Assembly: GCF_019977355.1 (NCBI RefSeq)
Contig: NZ_AP024656.1
Coordinates: 62,001-126,000 of the forward strand
DNA length: 64,000 bases
Reading direction: 5' to 3'
Source of the DNA: Arthrobacter sp. NicSoilB8
GTDB taxonomy: Bacteria; Actinomycetota; Actinomycetes; Actinomycetales; Micrococcaceae
Part shown: positions 32,695 through 41,091 of the stretch, piece after piece
How positions within the stretch are numbered: the first letter of the stretch is position 1
Layout: each line of letters begins with the position of its first letter
The notes under the pieces: generated by a model
What the model saw: only the letters and a program-made list of their open reading frames with translations
The model's database searches: none
What the model was told of the DNA's origin: nothing
Position numbers and translations under genes: made by a program

Positions 32695-33499
32695 CTACAA
32701 CGTGGCCAATACCTGCGCGAGGCCGTCGTCCATCACGCTTCCGGTGACCTCGCTGGCAACCTCAATCACTTCAGCTGGCGAATGCCCCATGGCCACGCCA
32801 CGGCCACTTTCGGAAGCCCATCTGAGCAGCTCGATGTCGTTGCGGCCATCGGCTACAACCATCACCTGTTCCCGAGCAATGTCGAGTTCGATTCGAATCC
32901 GTTCCATGGCCGTGGCCTTGTTGACCCCGTCAGCGGCTATGTCGAGCCAAGCGGTCCAGCCGATCGCGTAACTTACCTGATGCAGGCCCATTTTCTCCAC
33001 CACAGCGAGGAAGTCCACCATGTCGTGGTCAGGGGAGATCACAACGACACGCGTGGCAGGACGGTTCAGTAGTTCGTCGAATACTACGTGCTCACTGTCC
33101 AGCCCGATCGTGGCATCCGGGAACGGCTCGGTGTACCGGTAGTGGCCGTGTTCGTCCTCGACAGCGAAGCGGGTATTCGCCAGGTGTGTGCGGATCGAGC
33201 GGAGCGCATCGGTCGGGTCGAAGGATTCCACGCACTCGCGCCGGTAGCCGCTTACGGTCTCGGGGTCACGGTGCAGGGTAATTGCACCATTCGAGCAAAC
33301 CAGAAACCGCGGTGTGATGCCGAGGCGATCGAGCACAGGCATGGTTGCTGCAAAGGAGCGCCCGGTTGCAAGCCCCGTCAAGACGGCGCACCTGCTCGAC
33401 CACAGCGTCGCTTATGGATCCGTTTGGGTGCATTGTGGTGCCGTCGATATCCAACGCGACGAGCCACGAAGCCTCCTCAGTTTCAACAGGTACAGCCAC
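32695..33499 (-). pseudogene. Cof-type HAD hydrolase, frameshifted
   Basis: The N-terminal piece (from GTG 33499) contains the nucleophile motif ALDIDGTTMHPNG. Near 33385 the frame breaks, and a second piece continues GLATGRSFAATMPVLDRLGI, CSNGAITLHRD, YAIGWTAWLDIAADGVNKA and VVADGRNDIELLRWA to the end at 32695. Comparison with 59303 suggests that several codons before ATGRS are lost. The last helix reads GVAMGHSPAEVIEVA as in intact enzymes, so inactivation is recent or partial. Confidence 0.8.
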
Positions 33500-33519
33500 G
33501 AAATGCGAATTCACCAGAT

Positions 33520-33601
33520 GTGTGCTCCTGCCCGTTTTTGATCTCTCAGCGAGGGGATCGGGTGCTGCGATGTCCCCGACTGTAAAAATCCCAAACTGCA
33601 T
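33520..33601 (-). pseudogene. N-terminal fragment of an LLM-class flavin monooxygenase
   Basis: MQFGIFTVGDIAAPDPL is the standard opening of one branch of luciferase-like monooxygenases. After about 27 codons the frame runs straight into the HAD pseudogene start, so the rest has been deleted. Confidence 0.65.
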
Positions 33602-33780
33602 GGACTCCGCCTTTCCGCGTTGCTCTATCATGAAATGCACTCCCCACTCGGTTCTGTCAGCCTCCCAGCGGGCGAAAAGACCTTCTTGGGAGCGAGCATA
33701 GCGCTATCCAAAGGACCGAGGAGTCTTCCTTCCTACATTGCTTTAGCCGGCGCGGAGTGCAAGTTGTCTGTCAACGCGGT

Positions 33781-33795
33781 CACATGGAACATGTG
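33781..33795. other. 15-bp palindrome in the hemQ/HAD gap
   Basis: CACATGGAACATGTG has perfect 6-bp arms around GAA. The 33602-33920 interval has no recognisable gene. It may be an operator. Confidence 0.35.
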
Positions 33796-33920
33796 TCCGC
33801 CCTCAAGGGGTTGGCGGCAGTCCGCCGATTCCATTCGGCTCCGGCGGATAAAAATTTGTGGGTCCCTTCTGGAGCCCGATTTTTCTGCGGATTAGGAGTG
33901 CCGTTCAAGACGTCCAGTGA

Positions 33921-34619
33921 TTATCGAAGGACGTCTGGTATCTCCGACAGTTCGATTCGCCGACCGGTGTAGAAGGGAATTTCTTCTCGGACATGGTGAC
34001 GCGCGTCTGTGCCACGAAGATGTCGCATCAAGTCAACCAGATCCACCAGCTCCGGCGCTTCGAGACCGAGAAGCCACTCCCAGTCGCCTAGGGCGAAGGA
34101 AGAGACGGTGTTGGAAATGACTTGCGGAAACTGACGTCCCAGCAGGCCGTGGTCGCGCAGCATCCGTCCGCGCTCGGCAGCGGGCAGCAAGTACCAGTCG
34201 TACGAGCGCACGAACGGATAGACGCACAGCCAGGCGCCAGGTGCTATTCCTTGGGCGTATGCCGGAAGGTGGCTCTTTGCAAATTCGGCCTCGCGATGGA
34301 TGCCCATAGCGGACCATGTAATCGTGGTTTCAGCGAAGAGCTTGGTGCGGCGGATATTCCGCACGGCCGACTGAAGACCCTCAGGCTTGTTTCCGTGCAG
34401 CCAGATCATGATGTCAGCGTCGGAGCGCATTGCAGAGACATCGTAAACGCCGCGCAGTGTGATTCCTTGGGTTCCGAGTTCGCCAATGAGCTTTTCGAAC
34501 GATTGGATCGCATCCTTTCGGTCGTGATTTCCGACGCGCTTGAAGACCGTCCAGAGGGTGAAGAAAAGCTCGTGATCTAGCCCGTTGGTGCGTGCTGATG
34601 AGGTGGTAGTGCTGGTCAC
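33921..34619 (-). CDS. hemQ: Coproheme decarboxylase HemQ (chlorite dismutase-like)
   Basis: The 232-residue enzyme decarboxylates coproheme to heme b, the last step of the coproporphyrin-dependent route used by actinobacteria. It has family features FFTLWTVFKRVG near residue 19, RGVYDVSAMRSDADIMIWLHG near 56, the CVYPFVRSYDWYLLP segment with the catalytic Tyr near 136, and SFALGDWEWLLGLEA near 178. The start is GTG 34619 after GACGGAA. With hemB it makes two heme genes in an accessory region but in separate units. An inverted repeat (33908-33936) overlaps its stop and may end transcription. Confidence 0.93.
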   Translation of the reverse strand: MTSTTTSSARTNGLDHELFFTLWTVFKRVGNHDRKDAIQSFEKLIGELGTQGITLRGVYDVSAMRSDADIMIWLHGNKPEGLQSAVRNIRRTKLFAETTITWSAMGIHREAEFAKSHLPAYAQGIAPGAWLCVYPFVRSYDWYLLPAAERGRMLRDHGLLGRQFPQVISNTVSSFALGDWEWLLGLEAPELVDLVDLMRHLRGTDARHHVREEIPFYTGRRIELSEIPDVLR

Positions 34620-35371
34620 AGTAGTTCCGTCGCCTTCATAGATGGATAAGTTGTCCCGGAGCCAGCAGAAATCAGCGGACGAATGTTGGTCTGACGAGAC
34701 TGCAGCTAGACGTCATTTGCGGATGTGGCGCGTCCTGGTACCTCCGAACCCGGGGTCGGAAGCTGCTGGCGAGTGCTTGTGGTCAGTTGTTGCCCGTCAC
34801 AGTCAGACTCCATGACGGACGATGGACTCCGTCCTCAAAGCTCTCGCCATTCATATCGTTAGTGTACGAATCATTAGTGGGCTAATCAAATGACAGTGGC
34901 TCGCTTACGCACGCGAGACCATTCGAGTCGGGGGTCCCGCCCCGAAGGCAGGGCACTTCACCGTTCTGGAGATCCCAGCGAACCCAAGCGGGACGCCACC
35001 GCCCGCCCTCGGCATCTAAGGCGTCGCGGACGGGGGAGCGCTGAAGCGCGACGGCTATTTTCTGGCTGCCGAAACGAGCTTGTCTTCCCTTTTGAGGGCA
35101 CGGTAGGCACGTGCTTTCATGTGGTGCAGGCTTGCCCCAAATCAGAGAGCATGTGGCACAGCTCGGTGTTCTTCGGCGATACTCTTTTGCGTGTTTGACG
35201 GCAGTGGTGCCGGCGCTGGGGGAGCCGGCAGCGTAGGGGCCTGTTCGCGCCGAATGTCCCTGAAACTGGCTTACCTTCGCTGTGGCCCAGTCGGGAGATT
35301 TCTGTTTCCGTTTTCAGGCGCAGAAATCCCGAGAGTTTCACCCGAGCTTTTCTTGCCACGGCCCTGGGCAG
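34620..35371. other. 750-bp region with decayed coding traces
   Basis: The promoter side of hemQ contains TTAGTG twice, 14 bases apart, and ATTAG-n4-CTAAT (around 34858-34886). From about 34900 a plus-strand frame reads AGHFTVLEIPANPSGTPPP before a stop, reminiscent of a cupin N-terminus, so a broken cupin gene is possible. Nothing further is recognisable. Confidence 0.3.
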
Positions 35372-35512
35372 CGTCCGTCCTTCAGCTCTCTGCATGGTCG
35401 GTCGAGCATCATCGCCAAATCAAGACGCACCGCAACGGCTCTACGCAGATCGCGTTGGGGACGCCAAGCGGCCTGGCCTCACCCGGTCGCGACCAGTAGG
35501 GCTCTAATCTCC
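35372..35512 (+). pseudogene. 3' fragment of an HxlR gene
   Basis: The segment begins abruptly at CGTCCGTCCTTCAGCTCTCT and matches the last 40 codons of the HxlR gene at 15363-15803 with a few substitutions and small indels. The reading continues SVLQLSAWSVEHHRQIK. The DNA-binding part is absent. Confidence 0.85.
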
Positions 35513-35562
35513 CAAGGCCAGACGGCCCATCCATGGATCAGAGGCATTCAAACACCGGAGCA

Positions 35563-35606
35563 ATGCAGATCCACCGGCGCGCTTGGCGTCGCCGGCGGAT
35601 CTGCAT
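35563..35606. other. Long hairpin downstream of the isochorismatase gene
   Basis: ATGCAGATCCACCGGCG (35563-35579) pairs with CGCCGGCGGATCTGCAT (35590-35606), 16 of 17 positions, around a 10-base loop. It could be a terminator without a U-tract or a recombination site. Confidence 0.55.
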
Positions 35607-35644
35607 GCCCGACGGCGGGCGAAAGGTTCAAGGATCCCGAACGG

Positions 35645-36253
35645 CTATTTGGAGAGGCCAAACTCGCCGAGGTTGTGCTGAAGTGCTTCGCCTAGGATGT
35701 GACGCATCTGGCCCCCGGCGGGGGTCGCCCAATCGACGGCCAGCTCGCCGATCACCGTGTTCGTCGCCGTGAGGATGACTCCCTCCTGTGCCATTCGCAC
35801 CCGCGCGGCCGCTTCGGAGTCGGCGAACGGCGAACCTCCCGCGTCGAGAACGGCGTGGACCGTGTAGCCAGCGCGCCGGGCGCTGAGCGCTGTGTAGAGC
35901 AGGCAGCCATCCGTCGTGGTGCCAGACATGATGAGCGTCTTGCGACCGGTTGCTTCTACCGCGGCGACGAACTCTGGATCGTTCCACGAATCCACGATCC
36001 CTGTGCGCTGGATACGATTCGCGTACGCCTCGGGTGCGATCTCCTTGAGGCCATCCATCCACCAGTCCTTGTTCTCGGTCTCAGTGCTGGAGGTCCAGAC
36101 ACTCGGGATATCCAGTACTGACGCCGCCTTTACCAGGGCGATGTTGTTGACCTTCGCAATCTCCGGCGACTATGTCCTGATAAATGACATCGAGATGACT
36201 TGGTGGTCGATCAGGATCATGGCGCTGTCTTCGGCTCTTAGTGGTCCAGGCAT
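35645..36253 (-). pseudogene. Isochorismatase-like cysteine hydrolase with a nonsense codon
   Basis: From ATG 36253 (AGGAGA site) the frame reads RAEDSAMILIDHQVISMSFI with the catalytic Asp. It meets TAG at 36170-36172, then continues in the same frame through VNNIALVKAA, VWTSSTETENKDWW, and GTTTDGCLLYTAL with the catalytic Cys, to the stop at 35645. Only this single codon breaks the gene. Restart at ATG 36058 would lack Asp and Lys. The promoter is a copy of the dsbA/hxlR control region. Confidence 0.82.
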
Positions 36254-36302
36254 GAGAGGTTCTCCTACTTCTCTCGCGTAAGCGAGCTGTCGTTATGAAC
36301 AA

Positions 36303-36364
36303 TTTGTTCGTAACCCCATGATCCATTTGTTTTGAGGGCGCTGCAAAAGGCACATTCCTGTGCG
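36303..36364. promoter_or_regulatory. HxlR-type promoter module, copy 2
   Basis: TTTGTTCGTAAC (36303-36314) and CAAAAGGCACAttcctGTGCG (36344-36364) repeat the elements of the 15286-15345 region with one base difference in spacing. The perfect 14-bp palindrome is reduced to GCACA-n4-TGTGC. Confidence 0.6.
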
Positions 36365-36374
36365 CTGGGCACAT

Positions 36375-37000
36375 TCGGTCGGTCGGGCCGACCGGAGCTG
36401 CCTGTGCTGTGCATCCAGCAGCAACTCAGGCGCGAGGTCCTTGGTGCCGCGGAGGCCTTCGTGAACGACACGTACGCCGCGTGACCGCCGCGCGCACCTG
36501 CACCGCGACCGGTCTTCGCCTCATTCAGGCAGCAGGGGAGAGGTTTTTGGTAGCCAAGGAACGCTACGGTGCACTGTCCGCTCCGCAGAACACAATCGTC
36601 GGCCCCCTACCGATCACCCCCCACTACCAAGGCCTCGCCGGATCGCCGCGGGCGCTTCGAATGAGGCGAGCGCCAGGTGGGCCGGTGCGTTGTAGCGCCA
36701 AGGCCTGGCTGGATGCCGAGATCCACAGTCCCGCGACCTGGATCCGGGTGGCCCTGCCATGGTCTTGTTCCTTCGTCTGAGACGACCATTGTAGGGGTGG
36801 GATGCTGACAATACGAGGAGCCCGAACCTGCGCCGGAATCCGCTGCACACGGCATGTCCACTGGCGCCACCTGCCAGATCAAGGAGCTGTGGAAAATTGC
36901 CCTTCCCTTCCACTGAGAAATCACCGGCGTGTCCGGGCGGCCGGGAATGTCATCTTGGACGTTCCGGTGATGTGAACCGTTCAACCCTCGTAGCGAACGT
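36375..37000. other. Region without a recognisable gene
   Basis: A short plus frame ending at 36483 (reading QLRREVLGAAEAFVND) looks like the end of a lost gene. A longer frame 36409-36780 has no ribosome site or family signature. Nothing else is supported. Confidence 0.3.
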
Positions 37001-37002
37001 CA

Positions 37003-37218
37003 AATTGTGCAGGAGACGGTCTGCACAATTGCATGAGGCAGCGGCTATCTCAGCGGCCGTTATCGGTGATACCTGCGGCGTCTGCTGGGCCCAATTGTCC
37101 AAAGCGATTTGGACAATTGGGGGAGCAGCCCGCCTCCCGGCCCGGCCGGTTCCAAAGCGAATAGCTGAAATCCTGAGTGCTCGACTTACAGACTTCCAGA
37201 CAGACAGAGTCTGGAAGT
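37003..37218. repeat. Three consecutive hairpins/palindromes
   Basis: Hairpin 1: AATTGTGCAG (37003-37012)/CTGCACAATT (37021-37030). Hairpin 2: CCCAATTGTCCAAA (37090-37103)/TTTGGACAATTGGG (37108-37121), extended by CTGCT/AGCAG. Hairpin 3: ACTTCCAGAC (37192-37201)/GTCTGGAAGT (37209-37218). All arms are perfect, with loops of 8, 4 and 7 bases, and the centres are about 89 and 100 bp apart. No gene covers them. Confidence 0.75.
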
Positions 37219-37567
37219 GCCAGTCAGCCGCCCATGAGTGGCCGAAGCGCAACGTCCCGGCAGGGGCTGCGATATCCAAGGACGACCTCCGAGGGGTCCG
37301 CCTCAGGCCTCAGGAGTGCCTTGGCAATGGCCTTGCCGGTCGTGGTGCTGCTTCGGTGGCACAGGTGGCCTATGAACCACTATCGGTTGGAAGCTCCCGC
37401 CGTAATGGGTGAGGCGTGGCCCAAGGCAATCCCATCCTTCGCCGGGTGATGATGGCGGACCTCACCCGCACACTTAGGGTCCACGACGGTGAAACGCGAA
37501 GACCTCGATATGACCACGATTGTCGATCAGGCATTCAGCCGCTGGCTCGAAGCCAGCTCCCCCCGGC

Positions 37568-37744
37568 ATGATGGGTGCCCTGCCGCCGGGGAAGCTCGAG
37601 GAGCTGAAGCGCTCCATGGCCGCCCCGATCTTCCACGCCATCCAGCACGTCATCGCCGGGCTGGAGGAAGAGCCGGTCGAGACCGACAAAGAGATCATCT
37701 CCTCGTTCTCCACACCGGACAGCTTCGAAGGCATCACGCCGTGA
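37568..37744 (+). CDS. Small protein of unknown function (58 residues)
   Basis: The frame reads MMGALPPGKLEELKRSM, then IFHAIQHVIAGLEEEPVE and a C-terminal SSFSTPDSFEGITP, with a helical and acidic composition. An upstream frame from 37510 (TTIVDQAFSRWLEAS) looks like its natural N-terminus in another frame, so a frameshift near 37560 is possible. Its stop overlaps the start of the next gene (GTGA), so the two are coupled. I do not recognise it. Confidence 0.45.
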   Translation: MMGALPPGKLEELKRSMAAPIFHAIQHVIAGLEEEPVETDKEIISSFSTPDSFEGITP

Positions 37745-38058
37745 GCCGCCACGTCATCGACGAGGCCACGGCTGAATCCGGCGACGGGCACACTCTCACC
37801 CTCAGGGCCCTCACCGCCCTAGGCGAGCCGTGCGTGGCCAACCGCGGAGCCGTCGACGTGATCGTGACCGCCCCGGACGGCACCTGCCTGTCCTTTCGCC
37901 TTCCGGGGGAGCAGGCCGAGCTCATCGCCGGGCCCCTGGCACGCGGCGCCTTCCTGCGCGAGTCGGAAGCAGACGTGGCACGCCGTTATCTACGGACCGC
38001 CGGCGACTGGATGTCGGCCGAGCAGATCGCCGATCTCAAGCACAGGGCCGGAGAGTAG
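37741..38058 (+). CDS. Hypothetical protein (105 residues), coupled to its upstream neighbour
   Basis: GTG 37741 overlaps the preceding stop. The protein has a beta-rich N-terminal half (HTLTLRALTALGEP, VDVIVTAPDGTCLSFRLPGE) and a helical C-terminus (LRESEADVARRYLRTAGDWMSAEQIADLKHR). No family recognised. The stop overlaps a possible 24-residue frame (38058-38132). Chromosomal neighbours do not point to a role. Confidence 0.55.
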   Translation: MSRHVIDEATAESGDGHTLTLRALTALGEPCVANRGAVDVIVTAPDGTCLSFRLPGEQAELIAGPLARGAFLRESEADVARRYLRTAGDWMSAEQIADLKHRAGE

Positions 38059-38132
38059 TGCGCAGCCCACTGCCCTGGGAGCTGAACCAGGACGACCCGA
38101 TGGCCCCTTTCGCGGCCGGCATAGACCCCTGA
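38058..38132 (+). CDS. Possible 24-residue peptide
   Basis: GTG 38058 overlaps the preceding TAG. It reads RSPLPWELNQDDPMAPF and stops after 24 codons. Only the stop-start overlap supports it. Confidence 0.25.
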   Translation: MRSPLPWELNQDDPMAPFAAGIDP

Positions 38133-38301
38133 ACCGAAGGACTCCCTCACCGGCTAGCACTTGCGCGGGAGGGCTTCCCTAGGTCCGCGTGCGGCGGACG
38201 CCTTACCGGACCCCGTCCTGACGCCGCGGATTGCCAGGCTGGGCGCGCGGGAGACTGGAGCATGGCGTCGTGCGGGCCGCTGGAGTTGAGAGAATGCCTG
38301 T

Positions 38302-38967
38302 ATGGAAGACCCTGTAGCCGAGATGACGGACGGTGCGGACTCGATTTTGGAGGTCCGTGTGCGCCTTCCGGAATGCGATCCCGAGATATGGCGCGTGCTG
38401 GAGCTGGCTGGTTCGTTGTCGTTGGGGCAGATCCACGAGGTCCTGCAGGCGGCGTTTGGGTGGGAGGATGCGCATTTGCACCGGTTTATCGCCAGCGATC
38501 CCTTCGCGCGCCTGCGGCCTGTTGACGGGGAAATCGTCGAGCCCCCGCAGTGGCTCCCGGCGGAGTGGTGCGAGGAGCCCACCGATCTGGCCGAGGAGGA
38601 GTGTTCGCTGGACCAGCTTTTCGCTGCGGAATCAGAGTCCGCGTTCTATGAGTACGACTTCGGCGACAGCTGGCTTCACCGGCTTGAGCTGGTCACCCGC
38701 CGGCTGCGGAACGAAACCGACCCGCTGGCGCGGCTGGTCGCCGGCGCCCGGCGCGGCCCGCTGGAGGATTCGGGTGGTTTCCCGGGGTATGGGGAGATTC
38801 TGGACGTCCTTGCCGATCCTGCCCACCCGGATCACGCCGAAGTATTGGAATGGGTGGCCGGGGTCACCAGCACGGATGAACTCTACGATCCCGATTTTCT
38901 GGACGTCGATGCGGTGAACCGGGCCCTCGCCGACCGCTCCAAGGCAGTTTGGCAGCGCTGCACATGA
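38302..38967 (+). CDS. Plasmid pRiA4b ORF-3-like protein
   Basis: The 221-residue protein is of the pRiA4b ORF-3-like family, often found on plasmids and mobile elements and of unknown biochemical role. Features are ILEVRVRLPECDPEIWRVLEL near residue 15, LGQIHEVLQAAFGWEDAHLHRF near 40, FYEYDFGDSWLHRLEL near 115, and the C-terminal CP/GYGEILDVLADPAHPDH region. A second, frameshifted copy lies at 44236-44929. No clear ribosome site is seen upstream of 38302. Confidence 0.85.
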   Translation: MEDPVAEMTDGADSILEVRVRLPECDPEIWRVLELAGSLSLGQIHEVLQAAFGWEDAHLHRFIASDPFARLRPVDGEIVEPPQWLPAEWCEEPTDLAEEECSLDQLFAAESESAFYEYDFGDSWLHRLELVTRRLRNETDPLARLVAGARRGPLEDSGGFPGYGEILDVLADPAHPDHAEVLEWVAGVTSTDELYDPDFLDVDAVNRALADRSKAVWQRCT

Positions 38968-38982
38968 CGGTCTTGGCCGCGT

Positions 38983-39243
38983 CTAGTGCTGGTAGATGTC
39001 CCGCCGGTGGCCCATTGCGACAACCAGGACGATCAGCTCAGCGTCCCGGATCTCGTAGATGATCCGGTAATCGCCGGTGCGGACGCGCCAGTCGCCGCTG
39101 CTTCCGGCGAGCTTCTTCGCCCCTGGAGGGCGGGGTGTTTCGGCGAGCAGTTCGATGGCGGCCTGGATCCGCCGGCGGGCGTCGGGCGGGAGTTTGCGCA
39201 ACTGCCGCATCGCCGCTGGCGCGACCTGCACGACATAGCTCAC
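38983..39243 (-). CDS. ParE/RelE-type toxin
   Basis: The 86-residue toxin of a type II toxin-antitoxin pair has the typical pattern YVVQVAPAAMRQLRKLPPDARRRI, LAGSSGDWRVRTGDYRIIYEI and MGHRRDIYQH. RelE members cut mRNA on the ribosome; ParE members poison gyrase. The GDYRIIYEI...HRR layout is nearer the RelE branch. It overlaps the antitoxin gene by 4 bp (ATGA), upstream gene first, the usual order. Confidence 0.92.
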   Translation of the reverse strand: MSYVVQVAPAAMRQLRKLPPDARRRIQAAIELLAETPRPPGAKKLAGSSGDWRVRTGDYRIIYEIRDAELIVLVVAMGHRRDIYQH

Positions 39244-39506
39244 GCCAGGCCCAGCTCCGCCTTGACTTCCTCCCAGGGCACCGGGCCTTCGCCGGTGTCC
39301 GCCATCTCGGTCCGCGCCGCGTTCGCCGCGCGGAGGTCCTCCAGGTCCTCGGCGGCCTCGATCAGCGTGGCGAGGTCTTCGGCGTCAATCAGCGCCGCGA
39401 CGCGGCGGCCGCGGCGCAGCAGGTACACCGGTTCGTGACTCACTCGGGCGGTGTCGACCGCCTCGGACAGCCGGCTCCGCGCGTCCGTCACTGTCATCTC
39501 GCTCAT
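39240..39506 (-). CDS. Phd/YefM-type antitoxin
   Basis: The 88-residue antitoxin has an N-terminal Phd/YefM fold (EMTVTDARSRLSEAVDTARVSHEPVYLLRRGRRVAALI) and an acidic C-terminal tail that would wrap the toxin. It precedes and overlaps the toxin gene. An ATGTACAT palindrome about 30 bases upstream may be the autoregulatory operator. Confidence 0.92.
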   Translation of the reverse strand: MSEMTVTDARSRLSEAVDTARVSHEPVYLLRRGRRVAALIDAEDLATLIEAAEDLEDLRAANAARTEMADTGEGPVPWEEVKAELGLA

Positions 39507-39640
39507 GATCCAATTTTAGGCCGCGTGCGCTGAAATGTACATAACCGCAATAAGCGCGGAAATGCCGATAACGGACGTTTCGTATGGCCGGCAGGGGAGA
39601 GGGCAACGGGTTACCCACAGCCGAACCGTTTGTCCGGCAA

Positions 39641-39757
39641 GACGAGGTCTCCAATTTCACCTACTACGGCTACGACCCGGCAGCCCGCCTGATCTCTGTA
39701 CGAAACAGCGCCGGGCACAGCTGGGAAGACGGCGGAACCACCCCAATGCCGGAATAG
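39641..39757 (+). pseudogene. RHS/YD-repeat fragment
   Basis: Thirty-eight codons read VSNFTYYGYDPAARLISVRN, the YD-repeat pattern of RHS/wall-associated toxins, then SAGHSWEDGG and a stop. No start or remaining repeats are nearby. It is a small leftover of a large polymorphic-toxin gene. Confidence 0.6.
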
Positions 39758-39885
39758 CCGGGCCGGCGGAGACCTCCAGTTGGGCTGGCACGACGCGCTC
39801 CGGCCCGCTGGCCGCCGGAGCACGTTCCGGTACTTAGCCTATTGCCCCGTTTTGTGTAGATGTTTGCCTCTAAGCTCCTGTAGTG

Positions 39886-40398
39886 ATGACTTTCGATCAG
39901 GTTTGGCCGGTTGCGGCCTTCTTTCTGGGCGTCCTGAGCACGCTGTTCATCGAGACTGTAAAGGCACGACGTGCCCGCGCTGAAGAGCTCCGAAATGCGG
40001 CTGCCGCGAGGGAGCAGTTCTTCCAGGACAGGCGAGAGGCGTTCGAGCTGGACCACCTGCTTAAGGTGAATGAAGCGCTGAGTGCGCTGACCAGCGCAGT
40101 TGTCGAAGCTCACAACGAATACATCAGAAACTATGAGGTTTCGCCGGAGGCGCGGCAGCGCGTGGAAAAGGCCAATGGGGGAGTGGTAGCTGTCAGACAT
40201 TTGATTCTGGATGACAAGCTGCGGGAGGAAGTACGTCTAGCTCATGGAGCACTATTACGGGATGGGAGGCTTGCTGGCAAGACAGAGGCACTTGAGTCTG
40301 ACGTGGTAGTGGATGCTTTGCAGCTTGCGCGCCAGGGTATTGCAGCTCGGATCAGGTCCCTCTACTTGCGCAATGCCACCGAACCATCAGTCCATTAG
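39886..40398 (+). CDS. Membrane-anchored helical protein, unknown
   Basis: About 170 residues: one N-terminal transmembrane helix (VWPVAAFFLGVLSTLFIETV), a basic and Ala-rich helix (RRARAEELRNAAAAREQFFQDRREAFELDHLL), and a long helical cytosolic part. The layout is that of a small bitopic protein with coiled-coil character. GTG 39883 and ATG 39886 are adjacent, and the ribosome site is poor. Single-helix helical proteins occur in some phage-defence gene sets, but nothing here proves it. Confidence 0.6.
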   Translation: MTFDQVWPVAAFFLGVLSTLFIETVKARRARAEELRNAAAAREQFFQDRREAFELDHLLKVNEALSALTSAVVEAHNEYIRNYEVSPEARQRVEKANGGVVAVRHLILDDKLREEVRLAHGALLRDGRLAGKTEALESDVVVDALQLARQGIAARIRSLYLRNATEPSVH

Positions 40399-40609
40399 CG
40401 CTGAACCAGATTGAGTCTGCGACTATCAATTTTCCTAGTACATTGTCGCGAGTTGTGAGGACCATAGGGGGGAAAGCTCCTTCTACAAAGATTTCAGATT
40501 CTGACGGTGGACAGCGTTGACTGCAGCTGCCGATCCATGTCGGACGAGACTCGATCGTTGTCTCATCGGCCATGTCTAGGAAAATTTAAAGATCCGAGAG
40601 GGAGAGCAG

Positions 40610-41008
40610 TTGGCATTTTCAACCGGAGTCCCGGTGAGCGGTGATCCTTTTGCGTTCTGGCCATCCCCACAGCGGCCCAGGGTGAGAGGCAGAGAACTTC
40701 CCGAATGGGTTGAGCCGATCAGGGAACTGAAACGACAAAAGCTTCGAGGGGAAGCCCTGTTGCTCCTCATGGAATGCATAGACGCGGCCGAAAAGGACGA
40801 GCAGCGCATCTTTCCTGCTCCTTGGTATTCCTGGGAAGCGGCCGTGATCTTAAGACAACAGCGAGAGTACACAAGGGAGGTAGAAGTTCTTGAACGGTGG
40901 GTTAGCGCTTTACCGGCCTCTTACGATCCCTCTGCGTGGGGATCTTCGGCCCGGCGCATGTTTCCAAGACTGGAAAGGGCCAGAAAGATTGCCAGACGGA
41001 TGGAATGA
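40610..41008 (+). CDS. Hypothetical protein (132 residues)
   Basis: TTG 40610 follows GGGAG five bases upstream. The protein begins AFSTGVPVSGDPFAFWPSPQ and continues with helical segments (ELKRQKLRGEALLLLMECIDAAEKDEQ, WYSWEAAVILRQQREYTREVEVLERWV) that look like a TPR-type pair of helices. No family named. It lies between the membrane protein and the HNH-like gene. Confidence 0.55.
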   Translation: MAFSTGVPVSGDPFAFWPSPQRPRVRGRELPEWVEPIRELKRQKLRGEALLLLMECIDAAEKDEQRIFPAPWYSWEAAVILRQQREYTREVEVLERWVSALPASYDPSAWGSSARRMFPRLERARKIARRME

Positions 41009-41091
41009 GTGTCAGTGATGCAGATCGAAAGATTCCGTGTTTTCGACCTCATTCTCAACGGGCTTAGGTCCCTCGTGATTCGAACTGCCAG

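Noticed and set aside
37003..37218. CRISPR array
   Set aside because: The three palindromes differ in sequence and there are no uniform repeats or spacers, and no cas genes.
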